Source: Chryseobacterium sp. BGARF1 (lineage in GTDB: Bacteria; Bacteroidota; Bacteroidia; Flavobacteriales; Weeksellaceae). Taken from it: a stretch of DNA of 64,000 nt. Of this stretch, positions 22,997-31,901 are shown piece after piece. The stretch's first letter is position 1. The number at the start of each line of letters is the position of its first letter. A program made the translations under genes and the position numbers. The stretch lies in the NCBI RefSeq assembly GCF_001677955.1, contig NZ_LELA01000090.1, positions 35,216 through 99,215 on the forward strand. The letters are read 5' to 3'. The notes under the pieces were generated by a model. That model did no database searches. It was not told the origin of the DNA and saw only the letters and a list, made by a program, of their open reading frames with translations.

Positions 22997-23806
22997 ATGA
23001 TTCAATTAAAAACAATAGACGAACTTCGTCTTATGAAAGAAAGTGCTCAGTTGGTTTCTAGAACATTAGGAATGTTGGCAAAAGAAATTAAACCGGGAAT
23101 TACTACTTTATATTTAGATAAATTAGCACACGATTTTATTAAAGATCACGGTGCTGAACCAGCATTTTTAGGATACGGAGGTTTTCCGAATTCTCTGTGT
23201 ATCTCACCAAACGAGCAAGTTGTACACGGTTTTCCTAATAAGGACGAAATCAAGGAAGGCGATATACTTTCCGTAGATTGTGGTGCAATTCTTAACGGTT
23301 ATGTTGGTGATCATGCTTATACTTTCGAAATTGGTGAAGTAAAACCTGAAACCAAAAAATTATTGAAAGTTGCCAAAGAATCACTTTACAAAGGAATTGA
23401 GCAGTGCATCAGAGGAAAAAGAATTGGTGATATTTCTCACGCTATCCAAAGTCATTGCGAAAAAGAAGGATATGGAGTAGTAAAAGAGCTTGTTGGCCAT
23501 GGTTTAGGTAAGAAAATGCACGAAGACCCTCAAGTTCCGAATTACGGAAAACAGGGAAGTGGAAAAGTAATTAAAGACGGTTTAGCTATTGCTATCGAAC
23601 CGATGATCAATCTAGGAACCGAAAAAGTAAAATTCCATAATGATGGTTGGACGGTTACAACACTAGATAATCAACCTTCGGCCCATTTTGAACATGATGT
23701 TTGTGTGATTAATGGTAGACCTGTTTTATTATCAACTTTCCAATATATTTATGATGCCTTGGGTATTGTAAGTGATGAAGAAAAGCCATTTCAACTGGAT
23801 TTTTAA
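22997..23806 (+). CDS. map: Methionine aminopeptidase type I
   Basis: A 269-residue M24 peptidase that removes the initiator Met from new proteins. Metal ligands follow the family pattern: DCGAILNGYVGDHAYTF (two Asp), GHGLGKKMHEDP (His), AIEPMIN (Glu) and FEHDVCV (Glu). HGFPNK carries the substrate His. The length is that of type I without a zinc-finger extension. Its stop overlaps the next gene's start by 1 base (TAATG). Confidence 0.96.
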   Translation: MIQLKTIDELRLMKESAQLVSRTLGMLAKEIKPGITTLYLDKLAHDFIKDHGAEPAFLGYGGFPNSLCISPNEQVVHGFPNKDEIKEGDILSVDCGAILNGYVGDHAYTFEIGEVKPETKKLLKVAKESLYKGIEQCIRGKRIGDISHAIQSHCEKEGYGVVKELVGHGLGKKMHEDPQVPNYGKQGSGKVIKDGLAIAIEPMINLGTEKVKFHNDGWTVTTLDNQPSAHFEHDVCVINGRPVLLSTFQYIYDALGIVSDEEKPFQLDF

Positions 23807-24573
23807 TGAAAAAGCTGACTAAGTTTTTATTAAATAAAATTCCTCGTCCGATGCTTATTAAGATGAGTATTTGGGCGCGTCCGTTGATCTATCAGTTTTT
23901 CAAGGGTGATAAATTTTATGACCCTATTGATGGCAAATCTTATCGTAAATTTCTTCCTTATGGCTACGGAAAGCAAAGAGAAAATGCTTTATCTCCAGGA
24001 ACCTTAAGTCTTGAAAGACACCGCCAAATGTATCTTTACTTACAGAATGAAACTGATTTTTTTATTAAAAATTATAAAGTTTTGCATATTGCTCCTGAAC
24101 AGGAATTTCTGAGAAAGTTTAAAAGAATGAGTAATCTCAACTATATTTCTGCCGATCTGTATTCGCCGATTGTAGATGTAAAAGCTGATATTTTAGATTT
24201 GCCTTTTGAAAATGAAAGTTTCGATATTATCTTTTGTAATCACGTTTTAGAGCATATTCAGGACGATGCTAAAGCGATGAGCGAGCTGTATAGAGTAATG
24301 AAACCAGGAGGTTGGGGAATCCTGCAGGTTCCTATGAAAAATTCTTTGGAAAAAACCTACGAAGATTTCTCAATTACCGACCCGAAAGAAAGACAAAAAC
24401 ATTTCGGACAGTATGATCATGTGCGTTGGTACGGGATGGATTATTTCGATCGTTTGATAAACGCGGGTTTTGAAGTGGAAGCTAATTTTTATTCGCAGCA
24501 GTTTTCTGATGCAGAAATTAAAAAATATGGTTTAAGACTTAACGAAATTTTGCCAATCGTTTTAAAGAAATAA
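23806..24573 (+). CDS. SAM-dependent class I methyltransferase
   Basis: A 255-residue methyltransferase coupled to map by TAATG. The Rossmann core spans about 85-200. VLHIAPEQEFLRKF is an unusual motif I without the classic GxGxG, followed by ISADLYSPIVDVKADILDLPF (acidic loop and motif II), FDIIFCNHVLEHIQDD (motif IV) and MKPGGWGILQVPM. The first 60 residues are basic with a hydrophobic stretch, which may bind membrane. Lipid or quinone methylation is possible, but the substrate is unknown. Confidence 0.85.
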   Translation: MKKLTKFLLNKIPRPMLIKMSIWARPLIYQFFKGDKFYDPIDGKSYRKFLPYGYGKQRENALSPGTLSLERHRQMYLYLQNETDFFIKNYKVLHIAPEQEFLRKFKRMSNLNYISADLYSPIVDVKADILDLPFENESFDIIFCNHVLEHIQDDAKAMSELYRVMKPGGWGILQVPMKNSLEKTYEDFSITDPKERQKHFGQYDHVRWYGMDYFDRLINAGFEVEANFYSQQFSDAEIKKYGLRLNEILPIVLKK

Positions 24574-24607
24574 AAAAATCGGCTTCAAATCTTGAAGCCG
24601 ATTTTTT
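24573..24607. terminator. Bidirectional terminator between convergent genes
   Basis: AAATCGGCTTCAA and TTGAAGCCGATTT form a perfect 13-bp stem around ATC, flanked by A- and T-runs. It can serve both the methyltransferase gene and the minus-strand gene ending at 24624. Confidence 0.85.
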
Positions 24608-24623
24608 ATTATAAGCGGAAAAT

Positions 24624-25325
24624 TTATTTTTTAATAAAAATTTCTGATTTAAAGTTTTCTATACTTAAAATATATTGTCCGGTTGCAAAACTGCTTATAT
24701 CTATTTTTTGAATTTTATCCGATGTTAAAGTTTCAAATAAAATCTTTCCTGAGAGATCATTGATCTTCAACTTTAAGTTCTTTTCGACATTCTCTATGAT
24801 TACAAAATCTGTAGAAGGATTTGGGTATAATTTGAAAGCTTTCTTAATAGCGTTTTCCTTTGTACCTAAAAATGAATTATTATAATAAATTTTATCTCCG
24901 GTTGTTACTTTTGTTATAATAAGCGTTTTCGAATTGCTATTATTTACAATTTCATAATTAAAAATTGCTCCTGAAGTTGTATTCAAATAAAAATCGCAGT
25001 TTTTCTGGTCATAAGCTTGAGCTGCAGCAGCATTTGTACCATTATAAACTGCCAACGTACATCCACCACCTTGTCTTGTAAAGCTGTCTGTCACCGTATT
25101 AAAAGTAATCGTTGAATTTGCTGAATTGTAATATGAAGAATTAAAATTATAATTACCTCCATTATTAGCGAACAAAGACGTACCCGTAGAAACTTGCATT
25201 ACAGGAGTATCAGACGTCTGATTACTTAATACAATTTTTGAAATATACCAATCATTATTAAAAAGTTCAGCATTTTGTCCAAATAATGAACAACTGATAA
25301 ACAGAAAAAATAGTTTTGTTCTCAT
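24624..25325 (-). CDS. Small secreted protein with type IX secretion sorting domain
   Basis: A 233-residue protein with a signal peptide ending near LFGQ (residue 17) and a type A T9SS C-terminal domain: AFKLYPNPSTDFVIIENVE (about 164-182), then LKINDLSGKILFE and the ending YILSIENFKSEIFIKK. The domain sends the protein across the outer membrane. The 140-residue passenger is Asn/Ser/Thr rich with two Cys and resembles lipocalin-like beta-barrel passengers seen in such proteins. I do not recognise a specific function. Confidence 0.85.
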   Translation of the reverse strand: MRTKLFFLFISCSLFGQNAELFNNDWYISKIVLSNQTSDTPVMQVSTGTSLFANNGGNYNFNSSYYNSANSTITFNTVTDSFTRQGGGCTLAVYNGTNAAAAQAYDQKNCDFYLNTTSGAIFNYEIVNNSNSKTLIITKVTTGDKIYYNNSFLGTKENAIKKAFKLYPNPSTDFVIIENVEKNLKLKINDLSGKILFETLTSDKIQKIDISSFATGQYILSIENFKSEIFIKK

Positions 25326-25339
25326 AGAAAAGTTTTTCC

Positions 25340-25347
25340 CAAATATA
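25340..25347 (-). promoter_or_regulatory. -7 promoter box of the T9SS-domain gene
   Basis: TATATTTG on the minus strand, 14 bases before the start codon. Confidence 0.4.
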
Positions 25348-25366
25348 AGAAATAAACCATTTACTT

Positions 25367-25693
25367 TTAATGAGAAACTGCTTTCAATCCAATTACAGAA
25401 CCAATCAATGTTGAAATGAAGAATATTCTCCAGAAACTTGCAGGGTCTTTAAACACTAAAATTCCTACCAAAGCTGTTCCTACAGCTCCAATTCCGGTCC
25501 AGACTGCATAAGCAGTTCCGATAGGTAAAGTTTCTGTTGCTTTGATGAGCAAAAGCATACTGATGGTGAGACAAACCAAAAATCCTCCAAACCACCAATA
25601 CATCTCGTTTCCAGTGGTTTCCTTTACTTTTCCGAGGCATGATGCAAAAGCAACCTCAAAAATTCCTGCGATGATTAAAATAATCCAGTTCAT
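25367..25693 (-). CDS. sugE: SMR-family exporter, SugE/Gdx type
   Basis: A 108-residue four-helix small multidrug resistance protein. The key Glu14 lies in IFEVAFA. LPIGTAYAVWTGIGAVGTALVG (helix 3 start) with G-I-G-A-V-G, and the ending LIGSVIGLKAVSH, fit the SugE/Gdx branch, which exports guanidinium or quaternary ammonium compounds, better than the EmrE branch. It works as a dimer in the inner membrane. No paired second SMR gene is present. No guanidine riboswitch is evident upstream. Confidence 0.88.
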   Translation of the reverse strand: MNWIILIIAGIFEVAFASCLGKVKETTGNEMYWWFGGFLVCLTISMLLLIKATETLPIGTAYAVWTGIGAVGTALVGILVFKDPASFWRIFFISTLIGSVIGLKAVSH

Positions 25694-25898
25694 TACTATT
25701 TAATTTTATACCACAAAATTGAGGTTTTAAAGTGAAATAAAATTTTACAAATGTTAAAAAATGAAATTTAAGTATGAAATTTATTTAAGATGGGAATAAG
25801 TATGATTTGCTCTGTAGGAATAAAACCTTTGTAGAAAATTTATAAAAAAATTATGAGCTCCCCTAAGGAGCGAAACAATACTAGAAATTCAATTTTAA

Positions 25899-26462
25899 TT
25901 ATTTAATTTCTGCTCGAATTCTGCTAAGACTCACCTGAGTAATTCCTAAATAAGAAGCGATATAACCAAGCTGAACTCGTTGCAATAAATAAGGTTTTTC
26001 TTTCAGCAAGTCTTTATACCTTTCCGTTGCCGTTTTGTATTGTCGGGATATGATTAATTCTTCGGTTTTTACCAGTTCCCGTTCTGCAAATTTTCGTCCC
26101 CAATTTGCAATGTGAATGTCTTCATTATAAAGCATTTTGAGTTTACTGGTTTCCAATCTGTAAAATTCGCAGTCTTCCAGAAGTTCTATATTTTCATAGC
26201 CAGGTTTTTCATCTACATAACTTTTCATGGAAACTACAGTTTCGCCTTCAGTTCCAAACCAAAAAGTGATGTCGTTGTTTTCTGTAGAAGCATAGGCACG
26301 AACAATTCCTTTTTTTAAAAAATAGAGGTAAGGAATCACTTTATTGGCTTCCATCAGGCAAAATCCTTTAGGATAATTAACTTTTGAAATATGTTGTACC
26401 AAACTTTCTTTTGAAGCTTGAGGAAGTGAGTAAATAGTATCTATAATCTCTTTAATATTCAT
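25899..26462 (-). CDS. Crp/Fnr-family transcriptional regulator
   Basis: A 187-residue protein with a cyclic-nucleotide-binding-like N-terminal beta-roll (about 20-115; VIPYLYFLKKGIVRAYAS) and a C-terminal winged helix containing LGYIASYLGITQVSLSRIRAEI. There is no FNR-type cysteine cluster. The HTH is degenerate in the way common to Bacteroidota Crp-like proteins. It lies 205 bases upstream, on the same strand, of the SugE gene, which it might control (inference). Confidence 0.82.
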   Translation of the reverse strand: MNIKEIIDTIYSLPQASKESLVQHISKVNYPKGFCLMEANKVIPYLYFLKKGIVRAYASTENNDITFWFGTEGETVVSMKSYVDEKPGYENIELLEDCEFYRLETSKLKMLYNEDIHIANWGRKFAERELVKTEELIISRQYKTATERYKDLLKEKPYLLQRVQLGYIASYLGITQVSLSRIRAEIK

Positions 26463-26686
26463 TAGAATAATTGTTTGGAATTAACAGCGAAAGTTTCCAA
26501 TTTTATAATCATTATTAAATAGTTGAATTAAAAATGAAAATATAATGAAGTCAAACGTCTTTACAGTCTTAAAAGTATTTAGTTTAACAAAAACTCTACA
26601 GGCTGTATTCATTAAATTTAGTTCAAAAATAATCTTTTTTAAGCATCTAATTTTCAATATTGGCCGAAAGACCAGTTTTGTTTTAC

Positions 26687-26694
26687 TAACTTTG
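26687..26694 (+). promoter_or_regulatory. -7 promoter box of era
   Basis: TAACTTTG, 32 bases before the era ATG. The 264-base gap before era (26463-26726) holds no other supported gene. Confidence 0.45.
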
Positions 26695-26726
26695 CAAATC
26701 GTAACAAAACGAATTAATACTTTTAT

Positions 26727-27602
26727 ATGCACAAAGCAGGATTTGTAAACATCGTTGGAAAGCCAAATGCCGGAAAATCTACCCTTCTGAATCAGTTGAT
26801 GGGAGAGAAGTTGGCAATTGTAACGCAAAAGGCTCAGACAACACGACATAGAATTTTTGGAATTTATAATGAAGAAGACTTACAGATTGTATTTTCTGAT
26901 ACTCCCGGAGTTTTAGACCCAAAATACGGTTTGCAGGAAAAAATGATGGATTTTGTAAAAGACTCTTTACAGGATGCAGACGTTTTCCTTTTCATTGTAG
27001 ATGTTACTGATAAAGCTGAACCATCAGAATTTTTGATTGATAAATTGAATAAAATTCCGGTACCGGTTTTATTGTTACTGAATAAAATTGACCAAACCAA
27101 TCAAGAAGGTCTAGAAAAAATAGCGACCGAATGGCATGAAAGAATCCCAAAAGCTGAAATTCTTCCTATTTCTGCGTTAAATGCTTTCAACATAGATATT
27201 ATTCTCCCGAAATTAAAATCAATGTTACCCGAAAGTCCGGCGTACTACGATAAAGATATGTACACCGACAAACCTGAGCGTTTCTTTGTAAACGAGGCTA
27301 TCAGAGAGAAAATTCTTTTAAATTATGAAAAAGAAATTCCATATTCTGTAGAAGTGGTAACTGAAATGTTTAAAGAAAAAGAAGGCATTATCTTTATCGA
27401 TTCTATTATTTATGTAGAAAGAGATACCCAAAAAGGGATTATCATCGGTCATAAAGGTGAAGCCATCAAAAAAGTAGGAACTGAAGCAAGAATTGATCTT
27501 GAGAAATTTTTCTCTAAAAAAATTCACTTAAACCTTTTCGTAAAAGTAAAAAAAGACTGGCGAAAAAATGACCGCGATTTGAAGAATTTTGGATATAGAT
27601 AG
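26727..27602 (+). CDS. era: GTPase Era
   Basis: A 291-residue essential GTPase that acts in 16S rRNA maturation and 30S assembly. G1 is GKPNAGKST (about 11-19), G2 region QTTRHRI, G3 DTPG, G4 NKID. The C-terminal KH domain is marked by GIIIGHKGEAIKKVG. Length and order are standard. It has its own promoter box and is followed after 69 bases by a DoxX gene. Confidence 0.97.
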   Translation: MHKAGFVNIVGKPNAGKSTLLNQLMGEKLAIVTQKAQTTRHRIFGIYNEEDLQIVFSDTPGVLDPKYGLQEKMMDFVKDSLQDADVFLFIVDVTDKAEPSEFLIDKLNKIPVPVLLLLNKIDQTNQEGLEKIATEWHERIPKAEILPISALNAFNIDIILPKLKSMLPESPAYYDKDMYTDKPERFFVNEAIREKILLNYEKEIPYSVEVVTEMFKEKEGIIFIDSIIYVERDTQKGIIIGHKGEAIKKVGTEARIDLEKFFSKKIHLNLFVKVKKDWRKNDRDLKNFGYR

Positions 27603-27671
27603 ACTAAAACGTCTCTATTCATCGTTGTATTAACGGATATTTTTATTAACTTTAGTTAAAATTTTCAGTCA

Positions 27672-28100
27672 ATGAGCTATTCAAACACAAAGGCGAATCC
27701 TATAATTTTTGATATTGTACTATTTCTTGTAAGATTGTTTATAGGTTTTGCGATGATTTCGCACGGTTTTCCGAAACTTCAAACATTAATTGACGGCGGT
27801 GAGATTCAGTTTTATGACTTTTTAGGTTTAGGCCCGAAAATATCTTTAGGATTAACTGTTTTTGCTGAATTTGTTTGTTCAATCTTCTTAATTTTAGGAT
27901 TATTTACTAGAGTTGCAGCAGGATTTTTAATCTTTACAATGGCTATTGCAGCGTTTGTAGTTCATGGAGCAGATGGTTTTGACAAACGAGAATTAAGCTT
28001 ATTGTATCTTTCAATTTACTTGATAATTATTACATTTGGAGCCGGAAGATTTTCAATTGATGGAATGATTGAAAAACGAAGAAGAGCTTCAGATTGGTAA
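27672..28100 (+). CDS. DoxX-family membrane protein
   Basis: A 142-residue protein with four predicted membrane helices. The family features are LVRLFIGFAMISHGFPKL in helix 1, AEFVCSIFLILGLFTR in helix 2-3, and a HGADGFDKRELSLLYL loop with a charged pair before the last helix. DoxX proteins are linked to redox or quinone functions, but the role of this one is unknown. Confidence 0.85.
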   Translation: MSYSNTKANPIIFDIVLFLVRLFIGFAMISHGFPKLQTLIDGGEIQFYDFLGLGPKISLGLTVFAEFVCSIFLILGLFTRVAAGFLIFTMAIAAFVVHGADGFDKRELSLLYLSIYLIIITFGAGRFSIDGMIEKRRRASDW

Positions 28101-28117
28101 TCAATCTTCATAAAATA

Positions 28118-28150
28118 AAAAATCCCGAAACATTTTGTTCCGGGATTTTT
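28118..28150. terminator. Terminator after the DoxX gene
   Basis: AATCCCGAAACA and TTCCGGGATT around TTTTG form a stem with one bulge, followed by seven Ts. Flanking As allow use by the convergent transaldolase gene as well. Confidence 0.7.
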
Positions 28151-28210
28151 TTATGTGAATTTGAAATATTTTATTCAACGAAGGAATATCAAATCTCAAA
28201 CTTCAAATTC

Positions 28211-28864
28211 TTACGCCAATTTTTGAGAATCTGCAACAAACTGAGCCAAACCGCTGTCTGTTAAAGGATGTTTCAATAAGCTCAAGATTGGAGGAAGTGG
28301 TGAAGTGATAACGTCTGCACCAATTTTTGCACAGTCAATAATATGCATAGAATGACGGATTGAAGCCGCTAAAATCTCAGTATCATACATATAGTTATCA
28401 AAAATCAATCTGATTTCTTGAATCAAATTTAAACCGTCTGTAGTAATATCATCTAATCTTCCCAAGAACGGAGACACATAAGTTGCACCCGCTTTAGCCG
28501 CTAAAAGAGCTTGCCCTGGAGAGAAAATCAAAGTACAGTTTGTTTTAATTCCTTTATCAGAAAAATATTTCAACGCTTTGATACCGTCTTTAATCATTGG
28601 AATCTTCACCACAATATTTGGGTGAATTGCAGCCAATTCGTCACCTTCTTTGATCATTTCTTCGTACGTTGTAGAAAGTACTTCAGCAGAAATATCTCCA
28701 TCTACGATCTCACAGATCGCTTTATAATGATTCTTGATTGCTTCATCACCTTTAATTCCTTCTTTAGCCATCAATGACGGGTTGGTTGTTACACCATCCA
28801 AAATTCCAAGGTCTTTCGCTTCTTTAATTTGCTCTAAATTAGCAGTGTCAATAAAAAATTTCAT
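28211..28864 (-). CDS. Transaldolase / fructose-6-phosphate aldolase family protein
   Basis: A 217-residue protein of the short (TalC/FSA) transaldolase branch. It begins [16 protein letters not shown], has [13 protein letters not shown] at about 24-36 and the Schiff-base Lys87 in NIVVKIPM. The C-terminal [22 protein letters not shown] is typical of the small transaldolases of the pentose phosphate pathway. Whether it is a transaldolase or an aldolase cannot be decided by eye. Confidence 0.92.
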   Translation of the reverse strand: MKFFIDTANLEQIKEAKDLGILDGVTTNPSLMAKEGIKGDEAIKNHYKAICEIVDGDISAEVLSTTYEEMIKEGDELAAIHPNIVVKIPMIKDGIKALKYFSDKGIKTNCTLIFSPGQALLAAKAGATYVSPFLGRLDDITTDGLNLIQEIRLIFDNYMYDTEILAASIRHSMHIIDCAKIGADVITSPLPPILSLLKHPLTDSGLAQFVADSQKLA

Positions 28865-28888
28865 TTTGTTTAAATTGATTTATTTCCG

Positions 28889-28896
28889 CAAAGATA
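28889..28896 (-). promoter_or_regulatory. -7 promoter box of the transaldolase gene
   Basis: TATCTTTG on the minus strand, 24 bases before the start codon. Confidence 0.45.
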
Positions 28897-28991
28897 AACA
28901 TTCCATTTTGAATTATTAGTTACGAGATTTGAGTTTCGAGGGTTGATTCTTGTATCGTTCGACACGAATCCCGTAGCTCGAATCAAATTTA

Positions 28992-28999
28992 TAACTTTG
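28992..28999 (+). promoter_or_regulatory. -7 box, possibly leaderless, of the DUF1905 gene
   Basis: TAACTTTG ends 5 bases before ATG 29005. The transcript would start at or next to the start codon. Confidence 0.4.
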
Positions 29000-29004
29000 A
29001 AAAT

Positions 29005-29490
29005 ATGAAAAACCAATTCATTGCAAAGCTCGAAATCATAGGAATCAATCCTTTTGTTTTTCTTCCGAATGAAATTTTAAATGAAATATTTGAAGCTTCA
29101 GGAAAAGATAAAAGCCCGATTCCTGTGAAAGGAACTGTAAATGGTAACGAATTCAGGCAAAATTTAATGAAATATTTAGGAGAATGGCGGTTGTACATCA
29201 ATTTAACAATGCTAAAAGATTCTCCTAAAAGAATTGGTGAGATACTTGAAATTTTTGTTGAATTTGATCATTCTGACCGAACGATTTCAATTCATCCGGA
29301 TTTAGAAAAAGCAATAAAAAAAAATCTTATTGCTTTACAAAACTTTGAAAACCTCATTCCTTCAAGAAGATTGGAGTTGATTCGTTACATTAATAATTTA
29401 AAGACTGAAGCAAGCATCCAAAGAAATATCGATAAAATTATTTTGTATTTAACTGGTAAAACAGATTTTTTTTCCAAAAAAATCAAATAA
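29005..29490 (+). CDS. DUF1905 / YdeI-like protein
   Basis: A 161-residue protein. The N-terminal half is a DUF1905-type beta-barrel (FVFLPNEILNEIFEASG, then PIPVKGTVNGNEFRQNLMKY). The C-terminal half is the YdeI/OmdA-like helical segment (LIPSRRLELIRYINNLKTEASIQRNIDKI). The family is widespread and its function is poorly known; a link to bacteriocin tolerance has been proposed for relatives. Confidence 0.82.
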   Translation: MKNQFIAKLEIIGINPFVFLPNEILNEIFEASGKDKSPIPVKGTVNGNEFRQNLMKYLGEWRLYINLTMLKDSPKRIGEILEIFVEFDHSDRTISIHPDLEKAIKKNLIALQNFENLIPSRRLELIRYINNLKTEASIQRNIDKIILYLTGKTDFFSKKIK

Positions 29491-29524
29491 AATGCCCGAA
29501 GAATATATATTTTTCGGGCATTTT
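29489..29524. terminator. Bidirectional terminator
   Basis: AAAATGCCCGAA and TTCGGGCATTTT form a perfect 12-bp stem between convergent genes. Confidence 0.85.
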
Positions 29525-29528
29525 ATAT

Positions 29529-30089
29529 TTATGAGTTAAGGGCTTGACTTAATTTTATAGCATCTTGATTACTGGGATCATATTGAATTGATTTGGCAAT
29601 ATGCTCTTTTGCTTTATTTGGGTCATCTTTTTGTTCGCTAAATGCGATATAATAATAAGCATAAGCCAGATTTTTCTTACTTGCTTCAATCTCTTCCGGT
29701 TTTTTTACAGTCGCAATATATTTTTCGTAAGAAAGTTTAGCATTCAAATCATCTTTAGCCGATTGATAAGAATAGGCTTGACTGTAATACGATGGAGCCC
29801 AATCTGGTAACAACACAGAGATTTTTTTCCAGGTGATGATTGCGTTTTGCCAATCTGTAGCATCCTGATAAGCTGTCGCTAATTTAGCAAGAGATTCAGC
29901 ATCTTTAGGATTAGCTTCAACTTGTTTTTTCAACCCCTCGATTAGAGGATTGGTTTGTACCTGAGTTGCAGAAGCAGTAACTTTCACACTGTCGGTTTTT
30001 GGAGATGTTTGCGCTACAGCAGCACCCGTACTTCCTATCATCATTAAAGCGACAAACAGTTGTTTTGTATTAATTTTAATCGTTTTCAT
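29529..30089 (-). CDS. Exported TPR protein
   Basis: A 186-residue protein with a signal peptide ending AAVAQ at about residue 27, then a Ser/Thr/Val spacer, then about three tetratricopeptide repeats: NPKDAESLAKLATAYQDA, PDWAPSYYSQAYSYQSAKDD, and KNLAYAYYYIAFSEQKDDPNKA. It is probably a periplasmic scaffold. Partners are unknown. Confidence 0.8.
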   Translation of the reverse strand: MKTIKINTKQLFVALMMIGSTGAAVAQTSPKTDSVKVTASATQVQTNPLIEGLKKQVEANPKDAESLAKLATAYQDATDWQNAIITWKKISVLLPDWAPSYYSQAYSYQSAKDDLNAKLSYEKYIATVKKPEEIEASKKNLAYAYYYIAFSEQKDDPNKAKEHIAKSIQYDPSNQDAIKLSQALNS

Positions 30090-30215
30090 ATTATTTTACA
30101 TATTTAAAATTGTAAATAATGATGTTCAAGAATAATTCCATTAAAAAGAAAGTTTTAGAACTCTTAAGTTTTTTTTGATGGTATTAACAGTTATCAGACT
30201 TTTTTTAGCGTATTT

Positions 30216-30247
30216 TTTGATTCTTACGTTGTTTGAGTTTATCTTTG
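30216..30247 (+). promoter_or_regulatory. Promoter of pepE
   Basis: TTTG followed after 20 bases by TATCTTTG, a good fit to the Bacteroidota promoter, 30 bases before ATG 30278. Confidence 0.6.
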
Positions 30248-30277
30248 TTTCATTACAAACCCATTATATTTCATACA

Positions 30278-30970
30278 ATGAATGTATTATTAGCCTCAAC
30301 TTCTACACTTTTTGGCGGAGAATATCTTGAATATTTAAAAGAAGAACTTATTAATCTATATAAAGGAATTGATGAAATCATCTTCATTCCGTTCGCAAGA
30401 CCAGGCGGAATTTCACACGATGACTACACTTCAAAGGCAAAATCCTTTTTTGAAAATATCAATATTAGTGTCAAAGGCCTACATGAATTCGAAGATAAAA
30501 CCGAAGCATTACATTCAGCAAAAGGATATTTTACAGGTGGTGGAAACACTTTTTTACTGGTTAAGACTTTGCATGAAGAAAACTTGATGTCTGTTTTAAA
30601 ACAAAATATAGAAAATGGTAAAGCCTATTTAGGCTGTAGCGCAGGAAGTAATATTGGCGGACAAAATATGAAAACTACGAATGATATGCCGATTGTTTAT
30701 CCACCAAGTTTTGAATGTATGGGATTGGTGCCTTTCAATCTCAATCCACATTATTTAGATCCGAATCCTGATTTAAAACATAACGGAGAAACGAGAGAAA
30801 CCAGAATCAAAGAATTTTTAACGCAAAATGACATTAAAGTTGTTGGACTTCGTGAAGGAAACTGGATCAGAAAAATTGGTGATAAAATTACTGTTGAAGG
30901 AAACGAACTGACAAGGATTTTCGAAAAAGGAAAAGAGCCATACGAAATTAAATCAGGAGCAGAACTTTAA
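30278..30970 (+). CDS. pepE: Peptidase E (alpha-aspartyl dipeptidase)
   Basis: A 230-residue S51 peptidase that splits Asp-X dipeptides. ATG 30278 is chosen because the promoter overlaps the longer TTG-started frame (30233). The nucleophile Ser121 is in LGCSAGSN. FTGGGNTFLL at about 85-94 and PHYLDPNPDLKHNGETRETRI around 158-178 match the family. Confidence 0.93.
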   Translation: MNVLLASTSTLFGGEYLEYLKEELINLYKGIDEIIFIPFARPGGISHDDYTSKAKSFFENINISVKGLHEFEDKTEALHSAKGYFTGGGNTFLLVKTLHEENLMSVLKQNIENGKAYLGCSAGSNIGGQNMKTTNDMPIVYPPSFECMGLVPFNLNPHYLDPNPDLKHNGETRETRIKEFLTQNDIKVVGLREGNWIRKIGDKITVEGNELTRIFEKGKEPYEIKSGAEL

Positions 30971-30975
30971 TCATT

Positions 30976-31854
30976 ATGGAATTCTCTAAAGACGCAATAA
31001 ATCAATTTGTTGAAAGCAATTTATCAAACTTTTCGATAAACGGTTCAGGGTGGCATTCGTTAATTCGAGACATGCTATATGAATTTTGTATTGCTGGCTG
31101 GAATTTAGATGAAAAAGTATTTGGAAAAGAAAAATTTGGAGGATTACGCTGTTATGTTTCTTCTCCGGATGAAGCTTTAAATAAAAAGATTCAGGAAATT
31201 AAAAGTAAATACATAAGACTCTCAGGAAAAACTTGTGAAAAATGCGGAAAGGAAGGAAAAGGTAGATTTGTAAATTCTTGGGAAACAACTCTATGCTTTG
31301 ATCATTATTTTGAAACGATTAATATTCTTGAAATTGATAATGATGATGATGTGAAAATCAATGGTAAATATGTTTTTAATACGAATGAAATTAGTAGAAT
31401 TGAGATTCGGAATTCCTACAGGCAAATAACATTATATATTTCATCTTCGTTTACGGATAAAGAAAAAACTTTCCACTTTGCCCGTTGGGAACCTAATTTT
31501 TATTTGTTATTAAATTCAATTCCTCAGCATCTTTTTTCAAATGAAGATAAGACATATATCAAGTCAATGTTTCAAAATCTTAAAGATTGTGAAATTTGCG
31601 GATATAAATCAGTTTTTGAAAATCGTTGCGTAAGATGCCTTAAAGAATCATGGAATAATTCTCTTTTAGAATATTATGACAATAAATTAGAATACATAAA
31701 AGAAATCCAGATGGATCTTTTTATCGATGAAGATGACGACGAAAAAGTTCGTCAGTTTGACAGATCATTTGAAAAACTTCCTGATCATAAATTTATCTTT
31801 AATGATGAAGAACTCAAAAAATATAAAAAAGAATTGCAAGAAATGGATTTATAA
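30976..31854 (+). CDS. Conserved hypothetical protein with two zinc-ribbon-like clusters
   Basis: A 292-residue cytoplasmic protein, 5 bases after pepE. I do not recognise the family. It has two cysteine clusters: CEKCGKEGKGRFVNSW...CFDHY (about 83-110) and CEICGYKSVFENRCVRC (about 212-228), each suited to bind zinc. The N-terminus (GWHSLIRDMLYEFCIAGWNLDEKVFGKEKFGGLR) resembles segments of small uncharacterised proteins found near toxin-immunity loci. The C-terminus is strongly acidic (IDEDDDEKVRQFD) and ends in a charged helix. Confidence 0.7.
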   Translation: MEFSKDAINQFVESNLSNFSINGSGWHSLIRDMLYEFCIAGWNLDEKVFGKEKFGGLRCYVSSPDEALNKKIQEIKSKYIRLSGKTCEKCGKEGKGRFVNSWETTLCFDHYFETINILEIDNDDDVKINGKYVFNTNEISRIEIRNSYRQITLYISSSFTDKEKTFHFARWEPNFYLLLNSIPQHLFSNEDKTYIKSMFQNLKDCEICGYKSVFENRCVRCLKESWNNSLLEYYDNKLEYIKEIQMDLFIDEDDDEKVRQFDRSFEKLPDHKFIFNDEELKKYKKELQEMDL

Positions 31855-31877
31855 ATAAAAATGCAATAATTTAAAAT

Positions 31878-31885
31878 TATATTTG
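31878..31885 (+). promoter_or_regulatory. -7 promoter box of dacB
   Basis: TATATTTG, 16 bases before ATG 31902. Confidence 0.4.
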
Positions 31886-31901
31886 AATAAACATTTCTTT
31901 C

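Noticed and set aside
26481..26849. Minus-strand ORF of 122 codons across the era promoter
   Set aside because: It overlaps the conserved era start and the era promoter and reads as low-complexity translation of AT-rich DNA.
28920..28990. Possible tRNA-like words (CGTTCGACACGAATCC)
   Set aside because: No acceptor stem, anticodon arm or CCA context can be drawn around it.
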